From Periconia sp. R9002 (Eukaryota > Ascomycota > Dothideomycetes > Pleosporales > Periconiaceae), in assembly GCA_023627715.1 (NCBI GenBank), contig JAMAHW010000074.1, forward strand, positions 62,001 to 126,000: DNA of 64,000 nucleotides. Direction: 5' to 3'. Under the pieces are notes generated by a model. It was not told the DNA's origin. It did no database searches and saw only the letters and a program-made list of their open reading frames with translations. Made by a program: the position numbers and the translations under genes. Positions within the stretch are counted from its first letter, which is position 1. Every line of letters begins with the position of its first letter. Shown one piece after another: positions 22,858 to 35,670 of the stretch.

Positions 22858-23887
22858 GGCTCCTAAAACTGCAATATCGGTTCAGTACGGTCGATGTTGG
22901 TGTATGATATTGAATGATGGCGGTTCGGTTTGCTTTGCTCTAGGCGACCCAATCCGAAATCTTATGCGATGACTGTAGGGGTTACTGTCATAGACGTCGT
23001 GCCAGAAAAAGGCAACCGTTATTCTCGCACCGAATTCATTATGGCGAGAGGTCAGTACCGATTGCTTGATAGACCCGAAGGTATTCCCGTGATTGGATAT
23101 TTGCAATTATGTAATCAGCACCTCGTACACGAGGACCCGTAGACGAGAGTAAGACGCGACCCAACCCGACGTCCGTTGCCGATTTTGATTGGCTATCTAA
23201 GCACTTTGTCTGGTGCGGCCGGTATCCTGGAGAACGCACTCCTAGAAAAATTTGCACATGCTAAGATTTTCCATCAAGTGAAGGACTAACTAATGGTTCG
23301 GAAGGCGTGGCTGCCACGCTCTGAACTCGTGGTAACGGTGGCTCTTGGTCGATCTAACCATTGATTTTTGTTCAGTTTACATTGTTCGCGATGAACGTCT
23401 CGAGCATAATCACATAAAAGACTAGATGTAGCGACAACGATCAGGACTATTTATGGCGGACAGAATATCACATCAATTGATATCAACACAGTGACGTGAT
23501 TTTGCAGAGTTCCCCCAATCATAAAATCCTTCCTTTCACCAACAAACTGTGCATGCAACACATATAAGCTCAGGCATTCATACTATCAATGATTATGTGG
23601 TAATCATATTCGTGTCTTTGTCATCTGCGTGAGAAGATTATGAAATTCCTATACAATAACATAGAGGGAGGATAAGAAGAGATGGAGGAGGAAAATGGAG
23701 TGAGTGTTTCATCATTAGCCCGGACCTAGCGGATGAAGAACTGAAACAGAGTCACGCACTTTCGTAGATGCATTGAAAGAATGGGTATTGTCACACAATG
23801 TCGAAAATTCCAAGTCGTTTTCAATTTTATCTATGTGGCTATTCTATCTGTGTATCTAAAATAAGCAAACCGGCAGTGGAAAAAAGA
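22858..23887. other. Intergenic region between SDR and PKS
   Basis: One kb with no gene. The part next to 22857 should hold the SDR promoter; the part next to 23888 is the 3' side of the PKS gene. No TCG(N5)CGA motif is present here. Confidence 0.4.
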
Positions 23888-26800
23888 TCAAACAACCTTC
23901 AGAACATTCTCCATAGCTTCACCCAGTCCTCGTGACCCCTCAGTGATGGTATAATGGTTTACATCATCCAGTACAGTCACTAGGAGATTACCTGTACCTA
24001 CCAGGTCTCTCCAGCCGCCCCCACTGAAATCGGTGCGATTGTTGATCAACCACCGCATCTCCCTCGGATCATCGTCCCTCATCTCAGGCCTGGGATCCGA
24101 GGAGTTCTTGCATAATCCATCGCGTGCATAGAAGATGTGCGTCTGCGGCGCATCCCCCTTGAATTGTCTGACTTTGTAGCCATCCAACATCTTCAAGAAT
24201 GCGTCAAAATGAGGTCTGAGCCATTTCGGTGCTTTGTTGCCTGCTGTGCCGAGCATACCCAGTGATTCCAGAAAATCATACATTTGCTGCGGGGGGTTTT
24301 CTAGCCCGACGGGATCAGGTGAGTCGATGAGAAGAAGCTTAGCCACCTTCTCACCCTCACGCGATAGCTGCTGTGCAGCCTCGTATGCAAGGATACCACC
24401 TGCAGACCAACCTCCGAAGTAATACGGACCTGAAGGTTGGCGCCTGCGAATCTCAACCAGAAATTTAGAGACGTAGTCCTCCAGTGATACTTTCATGTCT
24501 TGCGGATTGCGCAGCCAGGGACAGTTAAGTCCATACACAACAGTTGATGAGAATGTAGGTAGGCTAGCGTAGGAAATGGAAGATCCAGCACCATCGGGGA
24601 AAAGAAAGAGGTTTCTCGTGGCTGAAGAGCGCTTAGAAGGTTGTGAAAGATGAACGGATGTCGCAAAAGGTGGAAGGGAAGCGGGGTCAGGCAACTTTAG
24701 CTTCGTCATCTCGATGTTCTTCGGGGCGAAACCTTCGTCTCCATAAAGTGCTGATTCAATATCCTGTATAGTTTCGTATTGAGTAAGCAGGTTTGAGGGA
24801 AGATTAAGACCAAGTTCAGATAAACGACCCATGATGGTGAGTGCAAGGAGTGAATCTACACCAAATTCGGAGAGTGGAGTTGTTGGTGTGATCTCTTCCA
24901 AGGTGGCCCCCGCCTCAGCCGCTATAGTCGTGCGGATAATATCTATGACCTTCTCGCTGAGGTGTTGCGCCATTGGCTCTTCGTCCACAGAAGTAGTATC
25001 AGTGTCATCGTCTTTGTTTTCCGTGTCTGAACTGGATGAAGTGTCGATCTGTCGTGATTTACCGTCGCCTTTTCCTGGCAGAAGATCCAGTAGCTCACCC
25101 AGATTGGAGAGCTCTAGGAAGGAGGCTGCAGAAACATCGAGCCCCAGTTCCTCTTGTAGGCGGCTAGCTATGGTTAACGAAAGCAGAGAGTCTATTCCCA
25201 CTTCTCCGAGCTCTAGTTCTGGCTTCAGCTCAGTAATATCGACACCGGACTCCTCAGATATGATTGTTTTCAAATGAACACTAGTAGGGTTCTCGCGGGA
25301 TACTGGTGGTGCTACCTTGGGTCGTGAAATGGGAAATGAGCTTGGTGCTCTCTTAACAGAGTCAAAAGACGTGTCTCGCGAGTTCGTGGTTACTGGTGAT
25401 AGTTTCAGAGGCTTCGTAGGAGTGGTAGTCTTGGACGGCAATAGGTTGTCAAGAACCGTCCGGGGAACGCCTTGGAACTGCTTCGGTCAGAAGTTGTATA
25501 GATATATTTATGGAGGGAGACTAACCTTAACTCCCTCAAAGACAGCGATAATGGCGTCGTCTTCCAGAATGTACGTGTCACCCGCATACATGGTGCCACT
25601 CTGGAGTTGCATCCTGTTGTACGTTCGGTAGGTCTTACCAAACTCCAGCTTTTTCGCACACCTCATGCGCGACCACCCGTGGTTTATGAACACCGTCGTT
25701 TTCGAGGTCACATTGTCGTTTCCGTTCATGATGAACCCAGCGATAGAGCCCAGGCTGTCGATCCAGCAGGGATTTTGCTCAAAACCTTCGTCTTGACACT
25801 GGAATGTGACGCGAGCGGTTGCCTCGAGCATCTCGCTATCCAAGATAACCTCTTGCATCCCTTGGTAGCGATCGGCATAATCGACGAGTGCACCAAAGAG
25901 CTTATACACAAGCCCACGTTTGAGATTGTGTGCATTTCCTCTGCTAACATCTTGTTGAAGAGATGCGATCCGGCTTTTGATCAGGTACGAATTGCGCTGC
26001 CATTCCTCAAGCCACCCATGGCCAGGTGTTATAGTGACATTGCATGATGCATGATCAGCCAGCTTTTTTCCGTCGTATCTAACTGAAAAGATGTTGAATC
26101 TGATCTTTCCCTGTTTCCAGCTGGCCTCGGCAGATACCCGTATAAGCTGTGATGACTCTGATGGCAATAGTACCAGTGGTCGCTGCACAATCATATCGTT
26201 ACAGTCTAGGCCAACATGAGCGTTCCACGTACCAACTTGCTGCATCATATGTTTTGCCATTGTGAGTACCATGTCCGCATAGATAGACTGGGTGAGTTAG
26301 TAAAACTTTCGAGGGCCAAACAAGGATTCTGTTACTACCGATGATGTCAAATCTACACCGTTTACCACATGTCCATGCAGCAGTGGCAATAAACGTGTAT
26401 GATGTATGTCTGATTCAACGAGCATACTCGAACGATCGCTGTGATGCTTTTCCTCAAGTTTCCGGTGTACCGATGAGGAAAGTAGAGGTTGTTCATGTTG
26501 GGTGAGAGCTGGTGGGGGCAGCGCTGCTGTGGGCGCTGGATCGTCACCCTTGGTGAGACAAAAGTTGTTCTTGTACATGATCCAATAATTTTTTAGATCC
26601 CATTTATAGCTCGGAATGTCAATAACGTGTTGAGCAGAAGAAAATGATCGATGGTACTCATTCCAATTGAGGTCCAGCCCACTCAAATAGATCGTTTCCA
26701 AGCTAGCTGTGATAACCTTCCATGGATCAACACCTTGCCGAAGTGAGGCGATTGTGCTAGGTTTCTCCAGAGTTTTTCGCAAAAAGGTTGAGCATATGGG

Positions 26801-29800
26801 GTGAGGACCTATCAGAAAGCAGAACGAAGTCAGTAAAGTCTAGGCTAGCATGTTTTAGAGTATCATCTGAGGGTACTTCATGCCCCATAAAACGTACCTA
26901 TTTCAAGCCAATGAGATTTTCCTTTCACAAGCCCTACGTTTTCGGCTTCCTTGATCGCGCCTTCGAAATTGACCGTTGCGCGACAAGCGCGCACGAGATA
27001 TGAAGCGTCCAAAACTGTATCCTCGGTGATGGTTTGAGTCAGCAGAGGGGATATGTATGGTATGGGTGGCTTTTGAAAATCAACACATTTGGCAATAGTA
27101 TTGAAATCTTCTAGGAAAGGCTCAACTTGTGCGGAATGGAAGGCGAACGGAATTTTGAGTGGTACGCACTCAACACCTTGGGCTTGAAGTTCTGCACCGA
27201 CTGCCTCTATGTCTGCAGCACTGCCGCTGACCACCGTATCTGTAGGGGAGTTGATGCAAGCAATATCGCAGTGTGCTCTTTCTACGATGTTGCGCAGGGA
27301 TAACACTGGGGCTTTGACAGCAATCATAGAGTGACTGTTTTTTGTGCAGTGTTTCGATAGCAACTGTGCGCGAGTCCCCCCAAGTTGTATGGTGTCGCTT
27401 GCTGTGAGAATGCCCGCAACGAAGAACGCAGCATACTCACCTAAGCTATGACCAGTCACATAGCTAGGTGTTACCCCCCAGGAAATCCACATTCGGGCGA
27501 GGGCCATCTGAAGACATATCAATGCCAAATGCGTGGTAACGGTGTCTACATGTTCAAGCTCAATGTCGTCGACGTCGGATTCGATTAAACGAACAAAACT
27601 GGGAAATCCCAGCTTCTGAGCGAGGGAGTCAAAATGGAGAACATCTGCCCTGAAGGTTTCGACTGCATCAAACAGTTCTCTTCCCATGTTCATATATAGC
27701 GAGCCTTGCCCAGTAAACACAAATGTTATTTTGGGGATGTTTCGCGCAGATGGAATATATGTGACACGGTCTGCAACTGCGAGCTGTTCTAAAGACGATT
27801 CCACATCCGAAATGCTGTTCCCAGTTACCATTATTCTGAACTGGTGATGGGTGCGTCTAGCCGTGGTGGTGTAAGACAGCGCAGGGAGGGATGTATCTGG
27901 GTGATTCCTCAAATATCTGATCAGAGCAGTGATATTCTTTTTCAATGAAAGAGCAGTTTTAGCGGTGACGGCTATCGGGTGTAACGATCGAGGATCCTCA
28001 GTCAATTTGTCCAGTTGGATTGAAGGTCCATCCTCTAACAAAACGGCTGTGTTGCCGCCTGCTGCACTGAAGTTGTTCAGAAAGCTGATGCGTTTCCCTC
28101 CTCCTTGGTACTGAGACTTGGGCCATGGAGTGGCCTTCAGACATATTTTGACGTGGCGTTCGGCCAAGTCCGTCGGGTAACCCTTGTTGATGTCTTTTTT
28201 GATGCCGACATGAGGAGGTATCGTGTCATGCTGCATCATCATCAACACTTTGATCAATGCTGACACGCCAGAAGCAGATTCAGAGTGGCCAATGTTCGCT
28301 TTGATGCCACCGAGATGGAGGGGGTGGCGTGAGGTTCGACCGTAACCCTTCTCAAACGCCGCAAGAACCGACTTCATCTCGGCTGCGTCCCCAGCTTGAG
28401 TGCCTGTGCCGTGCATTTCTACGTAACTGACGTCTCGCGGACTGACTCCAGAATGTTTCATCATTCTCTTGAACAGAGACAGCTGATCGCCTTCGTGTGG
28501 GCGAGTTATTGACACCGTTTGCCCGCAATGGTTCGTGTGCACACCTGCAATGACGCCAAAGATTGGGTCGTTATCGGCTATCGCATCCTCCAGTCGTTTA
28601 AGAATCACAGATCCCACGGCGTCAGCCCTGCAATACCTATATTGCGGGTACAAAGTTAGTTAAATGTAACTAGGGTGGTTACAGTACATTATTACTGTCT
28701 CAATACGCCACACCACGTGGTGTCTCGGTAACAAACGACTCTGTACCTGGAGTTCAACATACCCGTTCGCATCGTTGTCAAAAGGGTTACAATTACCCGT
28801 AGTTGAGAGAAAGTGGCCCCGATCAAGTCCAGCAAAGTTGTCAGGATTAGTCAACACGTTAGTACCACCAGCGATAGCAGTATCGCAATTGCCCTGCCAT
28901 AGATTGACGCAAGCTGTATTAATTGCGGCGAAGCTCGACGAGCACGCTGTGTCAACGCTGATACTGGGTCCTGAGAAGCGGAAGAAATAGCTGATTCGAC
29001 CTGGAACGAACGCTCGGTTACCCCCGGGAATAAAATAGGTTCCCACGTTCTGACCACTATTGACTTCACGCCAATCATCGCTAGTCACCCCAAAAAAGAC
29101 ACCAACCCTATCGCGTTGGGAGGATGGGGTCCGGTCTGGAACAAAACCTGCCATTTCAAGGGCCTCGTATGTGGCCATCAACAACAATCGCTGGGCAGGA
29201 TCCGTGTCTTCTGCCTCTTTGGGCGAGAGATGGAAAAAGCGGGCGTCAAATAAACCCTAAAGGGCTGTCAGTATCACTACCCAAAGGGAGAAAGAGGTAC
29301 GTACAGGTTCATTGATGAAACAGCCAAATTTGACTTTACTGGTGTTCTTCCTTTTGCCAGTGGGGTCAAAATGGGCCTCCCAATCAAATCGATCGCTAGG
29401 AATAGTTCGATGAGTGTCGCGACCTTGCATCAACAATTCCCACAGTTTCTCGTTGCTGTCTGCTTCTGGGAACCGACCAGAAAATCCTATAATAGCGATT
29501 TTCGAGTCTTCAAATCGGCCTGTAGGGGTTAGTGTATGAGCCTGCTTTTGTTCCATGCAGCTGATCGTGACATCAGCCACGGAAGCAGAGTCTCGTATGG
29601 CATTAAATAAAGGGTTGGCGTTCGAAGCAATTGGGTTAAGAATGATCTTTGTTCCTGCCTCAACCGAAGATGCATACTTGACGCATTCGGGGATGATCTT
29701 GTCCCAGCGGATCTGCTGACAAAGTGTGTTGTAAACAGCCTGTTGCAAGGCATTCTTGAAAGTGCTTCCTTCTTGAGGTAAGCCCGAGACAGGTGATATA

Positions 29801-30769
29801 ATGTGGGTATGCAGTATCGATGAAGCAAAGGCGTTGTGATCGTGCTGACTGATCACCTTATCTACATCGATGGCTGTGAAGATATGCGGTGCATGATATG
29901 GCGACTCGATCCGGAGTGAATGACATTTGAGCTGAGAAAACTTCGCAATGTCCGTCAGTGCTTTTGGTGGACCGCTAACTGTTACATTATGCAGACCAAC
30001 GGCGCTAATGTACGGCTGTGATAGCATAGATTGCCCCTACAAATAGTTAGCCAAAAACCCCTGGGTCGCTGCAACCCCTTCATTTCTTTCATTTTCGTAG
30101 CAGATTGTAACTAATGTATGAACGAAGTCTATTCTTACATTGTGAGCAGAGCAAAACTTATCAACTGCTACAACAGCATCCTTTTCGGTTAAGGCCGTGA
30201 TGATAGACCACGACTGGGGGTCGGCAGAGCTTGTAGCTGTTAAGCTCTGCTTGGTTTCGAGCGAGAGAATGGCAGTTCTGAAGGCAAGACGGACTGCCTC
30301 GACACCATGACGAACCAGTTCCTGCACCGAGTGTGATGATGCAACTGCGGCTGCGGCGAAAGCTCCCGTGCATAAGCCCAGTATTCGCGTATCTAATAAA
30401 CTTGGGTATGGACTTGCCCTAGTTCTGCAACAGCTATCAACATTCTGGTCCAGGAAAGGTTCAATTACCAATAATCACTCACTGAATGAAGCATGCAATT
30501 TCATAGAGACAAAGCAAGGCAAATCTCAGGGCTGGCGCTCCGAAAAGCCCCGCGTAGTTTTCGAGAATATCATTCAACGTCGTTGATCGTGGAAACCACT
30601 CTTGTTTGGCTGTTACTAACGACGCAAACTCGTGTCTGAACATATATGCTGCTCGACTTAGAAAGTCGCGGAGGATTGCATTTTGTTTGAAATGCAGCAA
30701 TGCTTTGAGGTCGTCCTCAAAAGCATTCGTCAAATCTCCAAAAACAATGATATGGCGTGTTGAAGCCAT
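23888..30769 (-). CDS. Non-reducing polyketide synthase SAT-KS-AT-PT-ACP-ACP-TE
   Basis: Eight exons (minus strand): 30769-30483, 30433-30139, 30036-29305, 29256-28763, 28636-26898, 26808-26339, 26287-25526 and 25477-23888, giving 2122 residues with every junction in frame. Domains: SAT with GLCTG (Cys117); KS from about 372 with DTACSSS (Cys543), MHGTGTQ (His678) and NIGHSES (His720); malonyl-AT with GHSLGEY (Ser1000); PT with GHVVNG (His1329) and Asp1516 in [13 protein letters not shown]1 with GIDSLLS (Ser1690); ACP2 with GVDSLLA (Ser1802); TE with GGWSAGG (Ser1951) and a late His in VNHYTI. All catalytic residues are present, so it should be active, building an aromatic polyketide from malonyl-CoA without reduction. 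Two ACPs plus a terminal TE/Claisen cyclase are typical of THN-melanin, naphthopyrone (YWA1) and nor-toralactone synthases. Sequence alone does not fix chain length. It is the core of the cluster and diverges from the EthD gene. Confidence 0.96.
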
Positions 30770-31310
30770 GGCGGAGTCTTGTTGAGATATGGATATGAAT
30801 GTTTTTTTCTGTAGAAATCATCAGCACTGTTATTTATACATCACCCGCATCCTGAATTACCTTACGACTTCCTGAAACGCCACGTAGTATCACAAAGATG
30901 ATGGCTCACGTGACTCTCTCATTCCATATGGAGAGACTGTCAGAATGAAGAGCGGAGGTCTGACTCGCATGGGTCAAAAGATTTAGACCCGCAACATTCT
31001 GCTGAATGCCGGTAATGTTCCCGAACGTCGGAATACGAGTGAAATCCGTTAAAAAATCCCCCGAAAGCCGTCTAGGGCCGATGATACGAATCCTATTGCA
31101 CCAGACCTTATCTGAGACTAGCTTTTCAGCTTGGACTTCGGTCCAGACTTTATGTTGCCATTCAAATACACGAGTGCATGTGTTAGACTGCGTGAGAGGC
31201 CAGAGTCCCAACGTTCTCAAGTGTGTAAATCCTTTTAATCAGCCCATACTACGTTTACTTTCTGGATCTTGAATCCAGTTCAGCTTCTTTGGACTTCGAC
31301 AAGGTATACA
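30770..31310. promoter_or_regulatory. Bidirectional promoter of PKS and EthD gene
   Basis: 541 bases separate the divergent starts of the PKS (30769, minus) and the EthD protein (31311, plus). Shared control is likely. The region carries one TCG(N5)CGA palindrome (31028-31038), the core reported for AflR. Confidence 0.7.
31028..31038. promoter_or_regulatory. Candidate AflR-type site TCG(N5)CGA
   Basis: The 11-mer TCGGAATACGA matches the AflR core exactly. It lies 259 bases from the PKS start and 273 bases from the EthD start. The cluster encodes an AflR-like regulator, which makes binding plausible, but about one such match is expected by chance in the cluster's intergenic DNA. Confidence 0.45.
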
Positions 31311-31834
31311 ATGAACTCTCAAAACGAGCACCAACGTTTATTCTGCTGGTCTGTCTACGGCTATCGAAAGCCAGGTATGAGTGAGGAGGACTATCACAAG
31401 TATATGAGCGAGAAACATGGCCCACTAGTCAAGGGTCTTGTGGCTAAGTATGGAATGATCCGCTTTTCCATGGTGAGTGTACAAAATACTTGTTCAAGAA
31501 TCAATTTCATGATAGCCCTGAACGTTCCCAGACACACAATACGTCGGAAACTAAGAAGTTGATGGCAAGACTCGTTGGACCGCAATTCAATGGAAATGCA
31601 GACTACGATTGCCTAGTCAATATTGTCTTCCGCGACATTGAAGATTTTGTCAGCATGAAAGCCGACCCATTCTATATCGAGAAGGTTGTTCCGGATCACG
31701 AGAATTTTGCAGATACCGTGCGCTCTAGGTATGTAAGAAATACACAAAATTATAGGGCTGTGCTGAATTGATGTCTGAGGATGTCTGTTGGATGGATTGA
31801 GGATCACGTTCGTGACGGAAAGGTCGTTGAATAG
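31311..31834 (+). CDS. EthD-domain (tpcK/AurZ-like) small enzyme
   Basis: Three exons, 31311-31472, 31532-31728 and 31780-31834, give 137 residues, the size of the tpcK family. The start of the fold, RKPGMSEEDYHKYMSEKHGP, is the family signature (conserved Arg-Lys-Pro-Gly, acidic helix, then Glu-Lys-His). The C-terminal half has DYDCLVNIVFRDIEDF, PFYIEKVVPDHENF and a last exon encoding GWIEDHVRDGKVVE. Known members act on fresh NR-PKS products: AurZ dehydrates the hemiketal YWA1 to nor-rubrofusarin, and others decarboxylate atrochrysone carboxylic acid. Because the neighbouring PKS has its own TE, the AurZ-like dehydration is the better guess. The exact reaction is inferred from context. Confidence 0.85.
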
Positions 31835-32309
31835 TTAATCAGGGATTCTCACATGTAGCGAATTCTATTGTGTGCATTCATGATCAAAAATCGAGAATTT
31901 GAACTTGTATCTTACCTTACTACCCGTGACTTTTAAGTTGAATAACACTTGCGCTACTTTGGCAGTGTGTCCATTACCAGGCCGTCTCGAAAAGTGTCAA
32001 ATATGTAGTGACAGATGCCTAAAAATGAAGGGGGCACATTTATTTCACAGTAGATGGCAGTAGCTAATCGTGCAAGGAGAGGTTTATGGCTATGGTTTGG
32101 CATTCCATGTGGTGCAATGAGTTGATTTCCCTTCTTTAACACTCATCTGAAAGCTATTTTGAAGTTGTTCCGAGGCACTGATAGTTGATTGAGATGTAGT
32201 ATACTCAGGAACCCCTATGGCTAACCCATACTGTTGTAGGCCAGGTAAATAATGTGATGATTTGACCCCGATGCTTCAAGCCTAAAAGGCAAATACTCTC
32301 ACCTGAGCA
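31835..32309. other. Intergenic, convergent ends of EthD and P450 genes
   Basis: 475 bases with no gene seen; it holds the 3' ends of two genes facing each other. Confidence 0.5.
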
Positions 32310-34177
32310 TCACGCATTACCTTCTGCCACCCAGTTATTACGAATAATTTCCAATCGAGATTCGCTTCGTGGTACGAATCTAGCCTTGAACGGCTTCACC
32401 GACCGCAATGGCGCATCATCAAAGTTGTCATCGGATAAGTCCAATGGAGCGTCTTGTTCCTTTCCGTCGACCATAATTTTCCCCGGGCGTATGTCGAAAC
32501 CCCACACCATATTTGCCAAGGCCAGAGTGAGGGTATTCTCAGCAAATCGTGAGCCAGGACAAATCCTTCGTCCAGCACCGAATGTAAAATGATCGCGCTC
32601 ATACGGATCAGCCATAGCAGCGTACTCGGCTGCATATTTCGTGTGGTTCAGATATCGCTCTGGCTTGAATGCGAAGGGGTCAGGGTAACGAGCAGGATCA
32701 AAGTGAATTGCAGAGGTGTTCCCAACAATGGCTGTGCCCTTGTGAATAACAATGTCTTTGTAAATGATGTCGTTGTCGGTGAAGTGACGAAGAATCCAAG
32801 GTGGTGCAGGGCACAAGCGAAGGATTTCCTTCACACACGAGCGAATGTAAGGCATGTTCTCGAGATCACTGAATTCAGGAACCCGAGCGTTTCCTACAAT
32901 TCTCGACACCTCCTGAGCGGCTTTCGCCTGAGCTTCAGGAAATGCAGCAAGGTAGAGAACCAGATTTTTCAAAGTCGCAGCCGACGTTTGAGAACCAGCC
33001 TCAACGAGACCTGCGTTATGATTAGTCAATGTGACCATCATTTTATGCTCCAAGATACCTACCTCCGGCGATCCATGCGCAATCTTCTTTCTCGAGTCCT
33101 TGTGCCTTATAATCACTTTTCATCATCTCTTTACCGTAGCACTCTGGCGCAACACCAGCATCATATTGTTCTTGAAGGGAGTCCCAGGTGCGCATCTTTA
33201 CCCAGTGAACCCACTTCGCATGCTCTAGTGCGCGTTTTCTTGACGGTTGCATCCAGGTCGGAAGTTTGGCGAGGGGTGGAATCTCGTCTTCAATAAATGT
33301 CCCCGCTTTTCCAAGTTTGCCGAGAAGTCTTCCGCTTTGCATTGAGTACTTGATGTCTTCATGGTCAGCGCGATCAATGCGTCGACCGAACACAGCTGTC
33401 ATCATTATAGAAAAGAGCATGCGACTGATGTGACCATTGAATTCCACATCATTTTTATTCTTGAACGCCAGTTCGTACATCAACTGCTTTACTTCGAGTG
33501 TTTTTGTCGGGACAAAAGTGAGAACGTTTTTTGGTGTCAGTAGCTGGTGGCAAATCGTCCTGTATGCGCGCCATTTTGGACCGTAGGGCCTATTAGTCGT
33601 TAGAAAACAACGCAAAGTCGAGAAATTGATGACTACCCACATAGTAAGCATTCTCATGCTCCCAACTACCAGCTCACCCATAGGAGCAGGCATCTTGGAC
33701 GACGTAGAAATCGACTGGTTATTTTCGCAGTTAGGATCACAGCGCTGTTTCCAAGGGGCCGAGAGCAATCCTAATTGTTTCTCCGGACCGTGATGTTGGA
33801 AGATCTGATCTCACCTGTTTATCAAAAATTGCTTTCATCGCTTCAGGGCTGGAGATAACAACCCAGTTGTACCACCCAATACGGATTTTGTAAAGTTCGC
33901 CATACTCAGTAGCCCACTCTCTGAGCCTTTGCGTCGCGTACGGAGGAAGGCTCAAACCGATTCCAGTGATCGGATTTCCCTTTGGGCCTCTTAGTTTGTC
34001 TAGTCGTCTATCTCTTCGTGTCCATATCGCGAATGCGACGAAGATAGGCGCACAAAGAGTGAGGAGTAAAATCATTGCAATGAATTGTTCTGCTGTTTCT
34101 CGGCCTAAGGTGGAAATTGCTAACTGCTTTAGTTGTTTGCGGATTTCACGCGGGAAGGGGCGTAGTGGTGGATTCAA
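32310..34177 (-). CDS. Cytochrome P450 monooxygenase
   Basis: Four exons (minus): 34177-33815, 33714-33641, 33589-33063 and 33010-32310, giving 554 residues. An N-terminal membrane anchor (FIAMILLLTLCAPIFVAFAIW, about 31-51) is followed by the Pro-rich hinge LRGPKGNP. Oxygen-activation motif AGSQTSA (326-332), ExxR as KEILR (383-386), FKPERYL and the heme-binding FTFGAGRRICPG (Cys472) are all intact, so it should be active in the endoplasmic reticulum. The overall layout resembles the O-methylsterigmatocystin oxidoreductase-like P450s, a group that includes phenol-coupling enzymes of bicoumarin and bis-naphthopyrone pathways. Its partner could therefore be the methylated naphthopyrone, with coupling or hydroxylation as the reaction. 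The 288-base divergent promoter is shared with the OMT. Intron 1 is 100 bases, longer than the others. Confidence 0.93.
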
Positions 34178-34465
34178 AGCTTACTGCTGTCTAACCTGGC
34201 CCACACACCAAGAATACTACTATGCCTATCGCAGTCTTCGGTAACCGTGGGCCTGATTGTTATTGGATAGTGGGAAATTTCCCGTCTTGACCTTTATCTA
34301 TGTTTTACCTTCGCCGAAGATATTCCCGGCTTGCACTTAACTTCGGCGAACCTGAAAGTTGGGGGTATGACAACGTCCTTTGAGACATAGGCTTGAGCTG
34401 ACATCTAAAATCTTCGAATATTTCCAGCTTGTCTCACCACAGCATCAAATCTACTACTTCTTATC
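34178..34465. promoter_or_regulatory. Bidirectional promoter of P450 and OMT
   Basis: 288 bases between two divergent starts. It holds an inverted pair of near-identical 11-mers (34309-34319 and 34341-34351), a good candidate operator that differs from the AflR core. Confidence 0.7.
34309..34351. promoter_or_regulatory. Inverted pair of CTTCGGCGAA motifs
   Basis: CTTCGCCGAAG at 34309-34319 and CTTCGGCGAAC at 34341-34351 are inverted copies of one another (10 of 11 bases), and each is itself nearly palindromic. They lie 32 bases apart, about three helix turns, midway between the P450 and OMT starts. No other cluster promoter has them. Confidence 0.5.
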
Positions 34466-35670
34466 ATGTCTATACAATCTTCCCCAAATCGACAGCAGCG
34501 AGAGGAGGTTCTTGAGTCAGTTACCAGAATCAAGCAACTTACCCAAGAGCCGAGTGATTTTCTGACTGATTTGCTGATTCAACAACAACAATTCACGTCC
34601 GTTGAATGGCTTCTTCACTTCAAAATTCCTGATGCTATTCCTAGCCCACCTAATGCAATCACGTACGCTGAGATCTCAAACCGTAGCAAGTTACCCGAAC
34701 AGCTTATCCGCTCAGTCGCTCGAATGGCAATGACAACAGATTTTCTCGGCGAAACACGGGATGGGTTATTGTCGCATAGCCGCCTCTCTCTTGCCTTGAC
34801 GGAGAACAAAGAGTTGTCAACTTGGCTCTCTTACCTCGTCAATCAGTCTGTGCCCTCCATGCGAAGTTTTGTAGCAGCAACCGAGAAATGGCCAAATGCC
34901 AAAGAAGGAAACCAAACGGCATACAATATTGCTTTCAACACTGATCTTCCTTTTTTCGGTCATTTGAAAGCGAACCCGGAATTAGGGGCAAAGTTCGGCG
35001 CGTACATGAAAAGCCAAGCTTCTGTCTCCGCAGGCTCGAGCGTTGATCATTTACTGAGGGGGTTTGATTGGTCCACCCTGGGGGAGGCAACGGTTGTAGA
35101 TGTAAGGCCCGATATGCCCTATACAGGGCCTTCCGCTAACAATTACACAAGGTCGGAGGTGGTCAAGGTGATGTGTCAATTGCTCTGGCACAGGCATACC
35201 CTAAACTGCGCTTCATTATTCAAGATTTGAAGCACTCTGGCAATGGTGCACGAGCCAATATTTCCGCCCTTGATGCGCCTGTCGCTCAACGCATTGAATG
35301 GCAGGAGCACGATTTTTTTCAAGATCAGAGTGTTCAAGGCGCAGATGTTTACCTACTCCGTATGATTATTCACGACTGGCCCGATAATGATGCATTGAGA
35401 ATCCTCCAGCGGATCGTGGCCGCCATGAAGCCTAGGAGCCGAATCCTGATTATGGACATGATTCTTCCCACCCCCGGTGGACCACGAAATTTTGAGGCGG
35501 CGCTACGTCAGAAGGACCTTACTATGAAACAAATCTTAAACGCTCGTGAGCGAGAGGTCGAGGATTGGTTGTCTTTGGTTCACAAGGTGGATTCACGGTT
35601 GAAGATTGTTAGGACGACGCGCCCTGAGGGCAGTCAGCACTCCATCTTAGAGATCCAGTTTGCGCATTGA
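34466..35670 (+). CDS. SAM-dependent O-methyltransferase (COMT-like)
   Basis: Two exons, 34466-35101 and 35152-35670, give 384 residues. The intron interrupts the SAM-binding loop and restores VVDVGGGQGD (210-219) on splicing. Downstream are FIIQDL, the catalytic helix LLRMIIHDWPD with His286 as general base, and RILIMDMILP. The N-terminal 110 residues are a winged-helix dimerisation domain, as in plant COMT and fungal AflP/AurJ-type enzymes. It should methylate a phenolic hydroxyl of the polyketide, in the model the step from nor-rubrofusarin to rubrofusarin. It diverges from the P450 and precedes an SDR on the same strand. Confidence 0.95.
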
